From DASRFR01 sp035651455 (GTDB lineage: Bacteria > Acidobacteriota > Terriglobia > Terriglobales > Acidobacteriaceae), in contig DASRFR010000029.1 in NCBI GenBank assembly GCA_035651455.1, positions 186,001 to 250,000 of the forward strand: a DNA stretch of 64,000 bases. Direction: 5' to 3'. This document shows, piece by piece, positions 10,124 through 18,857 of the stretch; position 1 is the first letter of the stretch, and each line of letters starts with the position of its first letter. Position numbers and translations under genes: made by a program. Under the pieces are notes generated by a model. That model ran no database searches, had not been told where the DNA came from, and saw only the letters and a program-made list of their open reading frames with translations.

Positions 10124-10205
10124 ACACGTCTCCTCGGGAATGGCACTAATCCGAAACCATTCCACCCGATCTCGTACCGATTCTGTGATATACAACCCGG
10201 CCTGC

Positions 10206-11144
10206 TTACTGTTTTGCTTTCGGAATGGAGAGCGGTTGCGGGGGTTGAATCCCGTAAGTTGCCGCAAAACTATTCTGGTTCACTGCGATTCCGAGCCGTC
10301 CCCGCGAATCGATATACATGAGCGGCTTGTTCAGCGGAACGTCGGCAAAAGTCCTTACAAACGGAAGCGTCATGGCTTTGCCCGCAATAGTAATTTGCAC
10401 GTCTTGACCTCGCTGGTATCCCAGGCTTAAAAACTGATCGCCGCTGATGTTCGTGACCAGGTTGCCAAACGGACCATCAGTAGCAATCACTTCTCCGGTA
10501 AGTCCGTTCTCATCAATCTTCGCGGGCTGCAGATCAAGCCGAACCAGGTCCTGCTCCCGCATGTCCGGACCGACTTGGGTCCAGTCCTCGCCGCGCGCGA
10601 GGTGCGCACCCACAGGAGAGAAGATATCTCGGCCGTGGAAAGTCGACGACAATGCCGAGCCAATCATCCATGCCCGGTTGCTGATCACGTGTACTCCCTC
10701 AATACCATCGCGGTCCTGCACCAGCGTCATCAACCCGTTATCGGGCAATACGAAGTACTGCCCGCGTTTCGACTTCACCACGATCGCTTTGCGGCTGCTC
10801 CCCACAGTGGGATCCACCACCACCACAAACACAGTTCCCGCCGGATAGTAGGGCGTCGATCCATAAAGAAACCTGGCGCCATCGGCGATGGAAAAAGGCC
10901 GGACCTGGTGAGTCAGGTCCACAATCCGCAACTGCGGCATGATTCCGTACATCACGCCTTTGCAGATGTTTACTGAGTCGTCTACTACGCCAAAGTCTGT
11001 CATGAACACCACAGTGGGCGGATACTTCGCGTCGCCCTGCTGCGCATGGCCGGATTGCTGTGCTCCCGCCAGGGAAGCAGCCATCAGCAACAGCACAGTC
11101 ACGGCGAGTTGCAGTTTTCCAGGCTGCCGTTCAGTCCTCGTCAT
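10206..11144 (-). CDS. SAM hydroxide adenosyltransferase / chlorinase-fluorinase family protein with a signal peptide
   Basis: A member of the DUF62 family, whose studied members hydrolyse S-adenosylmethionine to adenosine and methionine, or use halide in place of water. Seen here are the N-terminal VVFMTDFGVVDDSV motif, the central STFHGRDIFSPVGAHL motif carrying the Arg-Asp/His elements, NLVTNIS, and the C-terminal domain ending in GIAVNQNSFAATYG. I see no 23-residue loop typical of the fluorinase, so hydroxide chemistry is more likely. The odd point is a clear export signal at residues 10-29 (LQLAVTVLLLMAASLAGAQ) before the catalytic domain, although SAM is a cytoplasmic metabolite. The gene precedes the Oar-like receptor. 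Confidence 0.88.
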   Translation of the reverse strand: MTRTERQPGKLQLAVTVLLLMAASLAGAQQSGHAQQGDAKYPPTVVFMTDFGVVDDSVNICKGVMYGIMPQLRIVDLTHQVRPFSIADGARFLYGSTPYYPAGTVFVVVVDPTVGSSRKAIVVKSKRGQYFVLPDNGLMTLVQDRDGIEGVHVISNRAWMIGSALSSTFHGRDIFSPVGAHLARGEDWTQVGPDMREQDLVRLDLQPAKIDENGLTGEVIATDGPFGNLVTNISGDQFLSLGYQRGQDVQITIAGKAMTLPFVRTFADVPLNKPLMYIDSRGRLGIAVNQNSFAATYGIQPPQPLSIPKAKQ

Positions 11145-11364
11145 CTTCCATTAACCTCTCGCTCTCGGTCGCCGCGCTTGCCGCGGCGCAAGCACACGAC
11201 GATCTGCTGAATGCGCAGCGTAACGCACCTGAGTTGATCCTGAGCCGAGAATTGTAACCGTTCGGGATTGAAGTGAACAGGGCACGGGCAAGCGGCCCCC
11301 GCCACTGCGGGCGTCAGACTATAATTCGTTTGAGTTGAAACTGACTCACAGCAAGGAGATCGTC
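11145..11364. other. Divergent intergenic region between the SAM hydroxide transferase-like gene and the PPOX gene
   Basis: This 220-base gap separates two divergently transcribed genes and must hold both promoters. I could not pick a -35/-10 pair with confidence. The only clear site is the ribosome binding site AAGGAGAT at 11353-11360, which fixes the ATG at 11365 for the downstream gene. Confidence 0.4.
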
Positions 11365-11763
11365 ATGGCCGATGTGATTCCCGAGAAGTATCGTGACCTG
11401 TTCCAGAAGCGCGCCTTCGCTAACCTGGGAACTTTAATGCCAGATGGCCGTCCGCAGGTGACTCCCGTTTGGGTCGACTTCGACGGTGAACACGTCATCT
11501 TTAACTCCGCTAAAGGACGGCAGAAGGATCGGAACGTGCGGCGTGATCCTCGGGTCGCACTTGCAGTGGTCGATCCGGAAAACCCTTACCGCTATCTTGA
11601 AATCCGCGGCCGGGTTACCGAGATCACTGAAAACGGGGCCGACGAACACATCGACAAGATGGCCAAGAAGTACCTCGGCGTAGACAAGTACCCCTATCGT
11701 CAGCCAGACGAAGTGCGGGTGGTATACAAGATCAAGCCTGAACACACCACCACCATGGGGTAG
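11365..11763 (+). CDS. PPOX-class (F420/FMN-dependent) split-barrel oxidoreductase family protein
   Basis: A small split beta-barrel flavoprotein of 132 residues, related to pyridoxamine-phosphate oxidase and the F420-dependent PPOX enzymes. Characteristic segments are FANLGTLMPDGRPQVTPVWV, then GRQKDRNVRRDPRVALAVVD (cofactor phosphate-binding Lys/Arg region) and YLEIRGRVTEI. The start is set by the strong AAGGAG at 11353, not the earlier in-frame codon at 11335. The physiological substrate cannot be read from the sequence. Three bases separate its stop from a possible ATT codon of the next gene, so it looks like the first gene of an operon with homoserine dehydrogenase. Confidence 0.85.
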   Translation: MADVIPEKYRDLFQKRAFANLGTLMPDGRPQVTPVWVDFDGEHVIFNSAKGRQKDRNVRRDPRVALAVVDPENPYRYLEIRGRVTEITENGADEHIDKMAKKYLGVDKYPYRQPDEVRVVYKIKPEHTTTMG

Positions 11764-11781
11764 ACGATTAAAACTCACAAT

Positions 11782-12792
11782 TTGTGCCTGCTAGGATTCG
11801 GAAACGTCAACCGCGCCCTGGCGCATCTGCTCGGGGAACGCGCGGGTGAATTGCGGCAAAAATTCGGCATCGACTATCGCATCACGGGAATTGCTTCACG
11901 AAAGCTGGGCTGGGTTGCCGATCTGAATGGTATGCACCCGTCGACCCTGCTGGGCAACGACGGCGCCGGATTCGCCACTTCCTTGGCCTGCCAGACGGTT
12001 CGCGATTGGCTCCAGGCCTGCCAAGCCGACGTGCTATTCGAGGGCACCTCTCTAAACGTCCACGATGGCCAACCAGCCATCGATCACATCCGCGCTGCCC
12101 TGGAGCACGGCGCGCATGCGGTCACTGCGAATAAGGGTCCCGTTGTCTTTGCTTATGACGAACTCCGCATGTTGGCGGCCCGGCAGGGCCGGCGATTTTT
12201 GTTCGAGTCCGCGGTCATGGACGGTGTGCCAGTTTTCAGTCTGTTTCGTGAAAATCTGCCGGTCATCCATCTGCGGGGATTTCACGGAATCCTGAATTCC
12301 ACGACAAATGTCATTCTCTCCGGCATGGAGGAAGGCTTGTCTTTCGACGCTTCGCTTGCCGCAGCGCAGCAATTAGGCGTAGCCGAGACCGACCCCAGCT
12401 TTGACATCGATGGTTGGGATGCCGCGGTCAAAGTCGCGGCCCTCGCGATCGTTCTTATGGGGGCTCATCTCAAGCCGGCAGAAATTCGGCGGCATGGAAT
12501 TCGCGAGATCACAGCGGCGGAAATGAAGAAAGCCCGCGAATCCGGCAAATGTTACAAGCTAGTCTGCCGTGCCCGCCGCACCGCAGATGCAGTTGAGGCC
12601 AGCGTGGGTCCCGAGTTATTGCCCATCGACTCGCCCATGGCACAAGTTTCGGGGACCTCATCCATCATTCACTTCCAAACCGACATCTTCCCTGGTTTAA
12701 CGATTACCGAGCACGATCCCGGCCTGTTTGCGACCGCCTATGGTATGCTTGCCGACTTTGTCCGCGCCGTGCACGAACCCATTTCGCAGTAG
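11782..12792 (+). CDS. hom: Homoserine dehydrogenase, short form without ACT domain
   Basis: Catalyses NAD(P)H-dependent reduction of aspartate 4-semialdehyde to homoserine for threonine and methionine synthesis. The Rossmann motif LLGFGNVNRA is at the very N-terminus. The family segments HAVTANKGP (catalytic Lys), GILNSTTNVILSGM and DPSFDIDGWDAAVK (substrate-binding Asp and Lys) are present. At about 336 residues it lacks the C-terminal ACT regulatory domain of the long form. No ATG fits: TTG at 11782 is the first standard start but clips the first beta strand. An in-frame ATT at 11767, with GGGG 6-9 bases upstream, would add I-K-T-H-N and resemble the usual M-K-T-x-x-L-C-L start. I report the TTG and flag the ATT. 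Confidence 0.88.
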   Translation: MCLLGFGNVNRALAHLLGERAGELRQKFGIDYRITGIASRKLGWVADLNGMHPSTLLGNDGAGFATSLACQTVRDWLQACQADVLFEGTSLNVHDGQPAIDHIRAALEHGAHAVTANKGPVVFAYDELRMLAARQGRRFLFESAVMDGVPVFSLFRENLPVIHLRGFHGILNSTTNVILSGMEEGLSFDASLAAAQQLGVAETDPSFDIDGWDAAVKVAALAIVLMGAHLKPAEIRRHGIREITAAEMKKARESGKCYKLVCRARRTADAVEASVGPELLPIDSPMAQVSGTSSIIHFQTDIFPGLTITEHDPGLFATAYGMLADFVRAVHEPISQ

Positions 12793-12846
12793 TAGCCATA
12801 CCCGCAGGTCAGCATTTAGATTTGATGGTTGAGGATTAGGGAACCC

Positions 12847-14115
12847 ATGGCTACAAAAACCGTATCTGCCGCTGCTTTCGACTTCGCCACGGTTCGCGCA
12901 CAGTTTCCCTCGCTCGCACAACAGGTGAATGGTCATCCCGCCGTTTTTTTTGACGGTCCGGGCGGGACACAGGTTCCGCAGCGCGTCATCGACGCCATCA
13001 GCGACTATCTCTGCCGCGACAACGCGAACATTGGCGGCGCCTACCTCACCAGCCGTAACAGTGACAAGATTGTTTCCAATGCGCGAATCGCCATGGCTGA
13101 CTTCTTCGCCTGCGATCCGCACGAGGTCGTCTTCGGTCAGAACATGACTGCGCTCACCTTCGCCATGAGCCGCGCCATTGGCCGGGAACTGGGTCCGGGG
13201 GATGAAATCGTGCTCACGCACCTTGACCACGACGCCAACGTTTCACCCTGGCGGGCGCTTGAGGAACGCGGGGTCACCATTCGCTTTGCGGATATCAACC
13301 CTGCAGACTGCACGCTCGATATGCACGATCTGGCCCAGAAGATCAACAGCCACACACGTCTGGTGGCGGTGGGCTATGCCTCGAACGCGGTGGGCACGAT
13401 CAATGACGTCAAAGAAGTGGTCCGCCTTGCCCGCCACGCCGGCGCGCTCAGCTACATCGACGCCGTGCACTATTCGCCGCATGGCCCCATCAACGTGCGC
13501 GACCTGGATTGTGACTTCCTGGTGTGTTCCACGTACAAATTTTTCGGTCCCCACATGGGGGTGCTCTACGGCAAACGCGAGCACCTGAAGCGCTTGCGCC
13601 CGTACAAGGTGCGCGCGCTTACTAATGAGATCCCTTACCGCTGGGAATTTGGAACCCTGAACCACGAATGCATTGCGGGAATCACAGCATGCGTCGATTA
13701 CCTGGCCGACCTCGGACGCCAGGTTGATCCCGCCGCAGACAACCGGCGCTCGGCACTGCTCGCCGCATTCGGAGCCATTCAGCAGCATGAGCGTGCACTG
13801 GCCGAACGCTTGATGGCAGGCCTGCAAAAAATTCCTGGCCTGGTGGTTTATGGGATTTCAGATCCCAAGCACTTCCATCAACGCTGTCCCACGGTCGCTG
13901 TGCGCATTGAAGGGCACCGGCCGCTCGAGCTGGCAACTCGTCTGGGTGAAAGCGGCTTCTTCACCTGGGACGGCAACTATTACGCCCTGAACCTGACTGA
14001 GCGCCTCAACGTGGAAGATAGCGGCGGCTTCCTCAGGATTGGGCTGGTCCACTACAACACTGCAAACGAGGTCGACCGCTTTCTGGCTGCGCTGCGGGAA
14101 ATCGTGGGAGCTTGA
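12847..14115 (+). CDS. Cysteine desulfurase-like PLP-dependent aminotransferase (class V)
   Basis: A 422-residue fold-type I PLP enzyme of the class V / SufS-like group (the 'cysteine desulfurase family' subgroup). The PLP-binding region HLDHDANVSPW, the aspartate in YIDAVHYSPH and the Schiff-base lysine in CSTYKFFGPHMGVLYG are clear. Start ATG 12847 follows AGGGA at 12838-12842. It is on the same strand as homoserine dehydrogenase, 54 bases downstream, so a role in sulfur or amino acid metabolism is plausible, but no Fe-S scaffold gene lies nearby. Whether it is a true desulfurase or another lyase or epimerase cannot be told. Confidence 0.85.
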   Translation: MATKTVSAAAFDFATVRAQFPSLAQQVNGHPAVFFDGPGGTQVPQRVIDAISDYLCRDNANIGGAYLTSRNSDKIVSNARIAMADFFACDPHEVVFGQNMTALTFAMSRAIGRELGPGDEIVLTHLDHDANVSPWRALEERGVTIRFADINPADCTLDMHDLAQKINSHTRLVAVGYASNAVGTINDVKEVVRLARHAGALSYIDAVHYSPHGPINVRDLDCDFLVCSTYKFFGPHMGVLYGKREHLKRLRPYKVRALTNEIPYRWEFGTLNHECIAGITACVDYLADLGRQVDPAADNRRSALLAAFGAIQQHERALAERLMAGLQKIPGLVVYGISDPKHFHQRCPTVAVRIEGHRPLELATRLGESGFFTWDGNYYALNLTERLNVEDSGGFLRIGLVHYNTANEVDRFLAALREIVGA

Positions 14116-14166
14116 ACCAGTTTGCAGTCCGCCAAGAGGACCTCGGCAGGCCTGAGACCACGCCGG

Positions 14167-15258
14167 CTACTCCGCCTGCTTCGTAATATTGAGCAGCACT
14201 CCAACACAAGCCAGGGTGACAAATAGCGACGAGCCACCGTAAGAGACGAATGGCAGCGGGATTCCCTTCGTGGGCATAAGTCCCAATACCACGCTGATGT
14301 TGATCAGTGCCTGCAATACCACCATGCCTGTAATTCCCACAGCCAGAAAGCGCCCGAAGGGATTCTGGGTCAGCATGGACGCCCGGACTCCCCGCCAGAG
14401 GAAAATGGCGAATAGCGCAACTACGACCAGCGCGCCCACCAGCCCAAGTTCTTCGGCCGTCACAGCGAAAATGAAATCAGTGTGCGGCTCCGGAAGATAG
14501 AACAGCTTCTGCTTTCCTTCCATCAGCCCGAGGCCGGTGATGCCGCCGGTCGCCACCGCGATCAAGGACTGGATGATGTGGAATCCCCGGCCTTGCGGAT
14601 CAGAATAGGGATTGATGAATGCCAGGATGCGGTCGCGACGGTAGGCTACGTGAAATATCAGGAAGTACAGGGGCAGGAGCGAGCCCAGCATGGCATACCC
14701 GAAATAGCGCAACTGAATTCCCGCGACAAAGAGGATGCAGCCTGTGATCGCGGCGCAGGCGATGGCGGTTCCAAGATCAGGCTGAAAGACGATCAACGCC
14801 AGGAAAATACAAGTCGGGGTGATGGCCGGAAGCAAGGTACGCCGCCAGTCGTCGATTGCCTTGGTGCGGTTCTCGAGAAAATACGCGAGAAACAGGATGA
14901 GCGCGGGCTTGGCCATTTCCGAGGGCTGAAACGACAGGGGCCCCCAATGGAACCAGCGATGGGTATTGTGCGACCGGTCAAGGAAGAAGACCGAGATCAG
15001 CATCAACGTTGTAAACCCGAGCAGCGAAAACACCACCGCGGGATGCTTGTAGCGGCGGTAATCGATTTTCATGGTGACGAGCATGGCGGCGATGCCCGCA
15101 ACCGCCCACGCCAGTTGTTTGAGAACAAACGTATAGGGAGAGCCGAAACGCTCTTTGGCCATCACGGCCGAAGCGCTAAAGACCATGATCAGCCCCAGAA
15201 AGATGAGCAGCAGGGTTACGGTGAAAAGCCACCGATCGACGCTGACGCGCTTCGCCAC
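14167..15258 (-). CDS. ftsW: FtsW, SEDS-family septal peptidoglycan glycosyltransferase
   Basis: A polytopic inner membrane protein of 363 residues with about ten membrane segments. It belongs to the SEDS family, now understood to polymerise lipid II with a class B PBP partner. Family marks include the start WLFTVTLLLIFLGLIMVFSAS, the central FQPSEMAKPALILF, QPDLGTA, and the C-terminal GLMPTKGIPLPFVSYGGSS. It is the last gene of the dcw cluster here. Its transcription is convergent with the cysteine desulfurase-like gene, so murG and murC do not follow as they do in most dcw clusters. FtsI with PASTA, encoded upstream, is the expected partner. RodA is the only serious alternative; the dcw context favours FtsW. 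Confidence 0.95.
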   Translation of the reverse strand: MAKRVSVDRWLFTVTLLLIFLGLIMVFSASAVMAKERFGSPYTFVLKQLAWAVAGIAAMLVTMKIDYRRYKHPAVVFSLLGFTTLMLISVFFLDRSHNTHRWFHWGPLSFQPSEMAKPALILFLAYFLENRTKAIDDWRRTLLPAITPTCIFLALIVFQPDLGTAIACAAITGCILFVAGIQLRYFGYAMLGSLLPLYFLIFHVAYRRDRILAFINPYSDPQGRGFHIIQSLIAVATGGITGLGLMEGKQKLFYLPEPHTDFIFAVTAEELGLVGALVVVALFAIFLWRGVRASMLTQNPFGRFLAVGITGMVVLQALINISVVLGLMPTKGIPLPFVSYGGSSLFVTLACVGVLLNITKQAE

Positions 15259-15270
15259 ACTTTTTTATCT

Positions 15271-15298
15271 CACCGCCACGATGCGGAGGCACGGAGAA
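15271..15298. repeat. Degenerate copy of a CACCACAGAGGCACAGAG-type short repeat
   Basis: The bases between the DUF2306 gene and ftsW contain a GCGGAGGCACGGAGAA phrase preceded by CACCGCCACG. It resembles the short 'accacagaggcacagagg' repeats scattered between genes in several bacterial phyla. A second degenerate copy lies at 17543-17565. Assignment rests on the shared GAGGC-C-GAG core only. Confidence 0.3.
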
Positions 15299-15380
15299 TT
15301 AGCTGTGGATTCATGCGGAAGGGTGACTCTCTTGGTTCCGACAGGACCTGTCAGGCGCCGCCTGCCGGGAAGCCAGGCTT

Positions 15381-16055
15381 CTAGTAGGAACTGGCCTGAG
15401 CCTTGGAAAGAACTGGACGCGAGCGCCGTAGCCCTTGCACTTCGAGCACGATGTCAGCGAACAGTAGCGAAAATGCAAGGCATGACCAGACGATGGTTTC
15501 GATCACATGCGGTCCGAGGTTGTCCCAGCCAGTTACGCCCCCCACGACTCGCACCTCGAGAAACACCAAGGCAACGGCGAAGCTCCGGGTCATCCACTGA
15601 CGGTGCTGTTGGACTTTCCCTCTCAGGCTGAATACGAACGCGATGCCAGTGGTGGCCATCCACAAAGTCGCGTCCACCGCGCCCGCAATGCTGAATGATC
15701 GCGCTTGTCCCATGCGTTCTTGAAAGAACTGGATATAGAACCCGAGCGGGCCGGCGATAAACACCGCCCCCACATAAAATCGCCCCACGACGCGGTGGAG
15801 TTTCGTAAAACGCTGGCGCAGGCGGTCGGAGAATTGCATCGGGCCCAGCAGAAGCGCGCAGGCGCCAGCCAGGCCATGCGGCAGCAGCCACCATTTAAAT
15901 GGTTGGTAATGCTGCCACACCGGATCACTGCGATCCAGTAGGAAGCTCTCGTTGTGGCGGAGCACGTACGCAATCATCAGGCCCACGAAGGCGAACAGCA
16001 GATACTTCAGGCGCAACGAAGAGCCGCGCTGTAGCGGCGCAGTAACAGTTGACAT
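15381..16055 (-). CDS. DUF2306-type polytopic membrane protein inside the dcw cluster
   Basis: A 224-residue integral membrane protein with six or seven hydrophobic segments. It matches DUF2306-type proteins by PHGLAGACALLLGPMQF, then RLRQRFTKLHRVVGRFYVG and the following HRQWMTRSFAVALVFLEVR region. The conserved His residues suggest heme or quinone contact in related proteins, but the function is not established. The ATG at 16055 is preferred over the first in-frame codon at 16100, since it directly precedes a short cytoplasmic N-terminus and TM1. The gene sits between murD and ftsW on the same strand. It is not a known cell wall gene, so its presence marks an insertion or rearrangement in the cluster. 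Confidence 0.82.
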   Translation of the reverse strand: MSTVTAPLQRGSSLRLKYLLFAFVGLMIAYVLRHNESFLLDRSDPVWQHYQPFKWWLLPHGLAGACALLLGPMQFSDRLRQRFTKLHRVVGRFYVGAVFIAGPLGFYIQFFQERMGQARSFSIAGAVDATLWMATTGIAFVFSLRGKVQQHRQWMTRSFAVALVFLEVRVVGGVTGWDNLGPHVIETIVWSCLAFSLLFADIVLEVQGLRRSRPVLSKAQASSY

Positions 16056-16163
16056 GTGGGGCAATCTTTCCGCGGAAGGGCAACAGCTTTGCAGCACCAC
16101 AACGTGCTATGCCTGGGATTTTGCTCCTTGGTAGCACGGTTGTAAAGAACGATTTTGATCGAT

Positions 16164-17531
16164 CTAGGCCGTTTCGAGGGCGTGCTCGGACATGGCGTGA
16201 ACAATTTCCTTGAACACCCGCCCGCGGTGTTCGTAGCTCTGGAACTGGTCAAAGCTGGCGCAAGCCGGAGCCAGCAGGACTATGTCACCCGGCTCAGCAA
16301 TGGCGCATGCCCGGCGCACCGCATTATCGAGGGTCTCGGCATGCACGACCTCAGTGCCGCGAATTTGCGCTTCGATTTTGTCAGCGGCCGTGCCAATGGT
16401 GTACACCCGTTTCACACGGGCCCGTAGCAACTCATTTAACGCCGTATAGTCACTGCCTTTGTCTTTGCCACCGAGAATTAAGTGGATATTCGCGGGAAAT
16501 GATTCCAGAGCTTTGATGGTCGCGTCCACATTCGTCGCCTTGGAGTCATTGTAGTATTCGACGCCGCGCACTTTGGCCACGAACTCCAGCCTGTGTTCCA
16601 CGGCTTTGAAGCGCTGCACGGCGGAACGAATCTTCTGCCGCGAGGCGCTCATGAGCATGCCGCAGCATATTCCCGCCAGCACATTTTCCAGGTTGTGCGC
16701 GCCTTTCAGCGGGATCTCCGAGGCGAGCATGATTTCCTCCCGGCGTTTGGCTCCGCGAAAGAAAATTCGACCTTCCTCCACGTATGCGCCCCGGTTTACT
16801 TCCTTTTTGCGGCTGAACCAGTACACCTGCGCGCGGGTCCGATTCTCCAAGTTAATGCAGGTGGGATCATCCGCATTCAGGACGGCAAAATCGCTCGTTC
16901 CTTGCTTCTCGAAAATGCGCGCCTTGGCGTCCGTGTATGCCTGAAATGTGCGATGCCGGTCCAGGTGGTCCGGCGTAATGTTTAATATGACAGCAATCTT
17001 CGGACAGAAAGTTTGGATCGTCTCCAACTGGAAGCTTGATACTTCGAGCACAATGAAGGTCCCGGCTTGCGCGCGCTCCACCAATGAAATGGCGGGTGTA
17101 CCGATGTTCCCGCCCACCAGAGTAGGAAATCCAGCCGCTGTCAAGATCTCCCCCACCAGCGTCGTCGTCGTGGTCTTTCCGTTCGAGCCGGTAATGGCAA
17201 CGATAGGCCCCGGAATAAATTGCGAGGCGAGTTCGATCTCGCCAATCACGTTCTCGCCCAGTGCCCGCGCCTGCAGCAGGGGTGGCGCATCAACCGGAAC
17301 TCCCGGGCTCACCACGATGAGGTCCTGGCCGCGAAATGTCCTCTCGCCGTGGCCACCGGTTTCGACCGCAACTCCCTGGTCGAGAAGCAAGGGGATTTCC
17401 GCGCGCAATTCGTCTTCGGTCTTGGTATCGGAAACTGTGACGCGTGCACCGTTTTTCTTCAAGAACAGGGCGGAAGCCACTCCCGACTTGCCCAATCCGA
17501 CCACCAGCACGCGCTTGCCCTTCAGTTCCAC
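16164..17531 (-). CDS. murD: MurD, UDP-N-acetylmuramoyl-L-alanine:D-glutamate ligase
   Basis: A cytoplasmic Mur ligase that adds D-Glu to UDP-MurNAc-L-Ala. It has 455 residues with an N-terminal Rossmann domain (KRVLVVGLGKSGVASALFL), the ATP-binding P-loop AITGSNGKTTTTTLVGEIL, the central NITPDHLDRH motif, EHRLEFV with NDSKATNVDATIKAL, and the C-terminal ILGGKDKGSDY. All are typical of MurD. The start ATG at 17531 opens directly into the Rossmann strand. It lies downstream of mraY with a 135-base gap that holds a degenerate short repeat. Confidence 0.96.
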   Translation of the reverse strand: MELKGKRVLVVGLGKSGVASALFLKKNGARVTVSDTKTEDELRAEIPLLLDQGVAVETGGHGERTFRGQDLIVVSPGVPVDAPPLLQARALGENVIGEIELASQFIPGPIVAITGSNGKTTTTTLVGEILTAAGFPTLVGGNIGTPAISLVERAQAGTFIVLEVSSFQLETIQTFCPKIAVILNITPDHLDRHRTFQAYTDAKARIFEKQGTSDFAVLNADDPTCINLENRTRAQVYWFSRKKEVNRGAYVEEGRIFFRGAKRREEIMLASEIPLKGAHNLENVLAGICCGMLMSASRQKIRSAVQRFKAVEHRLEFVAKVRGVEYYNDSKATNVDATIKALESFPANIHLILGGKDKGSDYTALNELLRARVKRVYTIGTAADKIEAQIRGTEVVHAETLDNAVRRACAIAEPGDIVLLAPACASFDQFQSYEHRGRVFKEIVHAMSEHALETA

Positions 17532-17542
17532 AGTCTGTTTTT

Positions 17543-17565
17543 ACCACAGAGGCTCAGAGGCGTAG
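17543..17565. repeat. Short ACCACAGAGGCTCAGAGG repeat upstream of murD
   Basis: The sequence ACCACAGAGGCTCAGAGG lies 12 bases upstream of the murD start codon. It contains two GAGG units in an imperfect tandem (CACAGAGG, CTCAGAGG). It resembles the 'accacagaggcacagagg' intergenic repeats known from several phyla, and a weaker copy occurs before ftsW at 15271-15298. Confidence 0.4.
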
Positions 17566-17666
17566 CGAAAAACAATGGCGAGAACGTCATGCGTCCTCGA
17601 CCTGATCCCGCCGACGTGGGACTCAGAACGTCCCGAATTAATCGGCAGTTCTCAATGGCGGTGTAT

Positions 17667-18800
17667 TTATCGCAATTTCAGCGTTGTCAATGCGAACAGC
17701 GCGAACACAAGTGATGCGATCCAGAAACGCACGATGATTTTGGATTCTGACCAGCCCAGAAGCTCAAAGTGGTGGTGCAACGGAGCCATCTTGAAAATAC
17801 GTTTCTTGCGCAACTTGTAGGAGGCGACCTGCAAAATGACAGATAGCGCCTCGATGACAAAAATGCCGCCGATAAACGGCAGCAGTAATTCCTGCTTAAT
17901 GATGACTGCCACGGTGCCAATGGCTCCGCCGAGAGCAAGCGAGCCCACGTCGCCCATAAAAACTTCAGCCGGATGCGCGTTGTACCAGAGGAATCCAATG
18001 GCCGATCCCACCATCGCGCCACAGAAGATGGTGAGCTCGCCGACCTGCGGCATGCGCTGCAGTTCCAGGTATCCCGCGAACACGGCATGCCCGCTGACAT
18101 ATGTCAAAACCGCCAGCGCTCCCGCAGCGATAACCGTGCAGCCAATCGCCAATCCGTCCAGGCCGTCCGTCAGATTGACCGCGTTGCTCGCCCCCACAAT
18201 CACCAGGATGACGAAACCCACAAAAGGCAAGAACGCCAGCGGCCAAAGGTGGGGATTTCTCTCCCACGTCTCGATCACCAGGTCCGGCCGAAATTGCTTG
18301 ATGAAGGGGACGATCAGTTTAGTGGAGTACATCCCGCGGGCCTGCATGGCAATGAGAGCAACCGCGATCAGAATACTGGTGCCGATTTGCAGGCCCATTT
18401 TGGCGCGAGCGGTTAATCCCAGATTGCGGCGGTGCACCACCTTGATATAGTCATCGGCGAACCCGATCGCTGCGAAGGCGCTGGTCGAAAGCACCGCGAT
18501 CCATACAAACCGGTTGGTCAGATCGGCCCATAACAACGTCGGTACAACCACTCCGATGGCGATCAACAGTCCGCCCATTGTAGGCGTGCCGGCTTTCTTC
18601 TGATGAGCCTGTGGACCCTCCTCGCGGATGTACTGTCCGATCTGGAAATCACGCAGACGCTGGATCACGAGCGGACCGACAATCAGTCCGGTGAACAGTG
18701 CGGTAAGACTCGCGAAGGCTGTGCGGAATGTGAGGTAACGGAAAATTCGGAACGGCGGAAAATAATGGTATAGCTTCAGGTACAGCAGCCAATAAAGCAA
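17667..18800 (-). CDS. mraY: MraY, phospho-MurNAc-pentapeptide translocase
   Basis: The inner membrane enzyme that makes lipid I from UDP-MurNAc-pentapeptide and undecaprenyl phosphate. It has 377 residues and ten transmembrane segments. Hallmarks are the cytoplasmic KKAGTPTMGGLLI, the aspartates of IGFADDYIKV, NAVNLTDGLDGLA, MGDVGSLALGG and the histidine-rich MAPLHHHFELLGWSE. The start is a TTG at 18800, preceded by GGAGGCGG; the usual MLYWLLY N-terminus begins there. It lies 57 bases downstream of murF. Confidence 0.97.
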   Translation of the reverse strand: MLYWLLYLKLYHYFPPFRIFRYLTFRTAFASLTALFTGLIVGPLVIQRLRDFQIGQYIREEGPQAHQKKAGTPTMGGLLIAIGVVVPTLLWADLTNRFVWIAVLSTSAFAAIGFADDYIKVVHRRNLGLTARAKMGLQIGTSILIAVALIAMQARGMYSTKLIVPFIKQFRPDLVIETWERNPHLWPLAFLPFVGFVILVIVGASNAVNLTDGLDGLAIGCTVIAAGALAVLTYVSGHAVFAGYLELQRMPQVGELTIFCGAMVGSAIGFLWYNAHPAEVFMGDVGSLALGGAIGTVAVIIKQELLLPFIGGIFVIEALSVILQVASYKLRKKRIFKMAPLHHHFELLGWSESKIIVRFWIASLVFALFALTTLKLR

Positions 18801-18857
18801 TCCGCCTCCGCTGTGTTAGTCGTCAGTGTTAGACGTCGCGCTTCCCTGGTTCGGCTG

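Noticed and set aside
14482..15384. A 300-codon plus-strand frame opposite ftsW
   Set aside because: FtsW is clear on the minus strand; the plus frame is a highly charged shadow.
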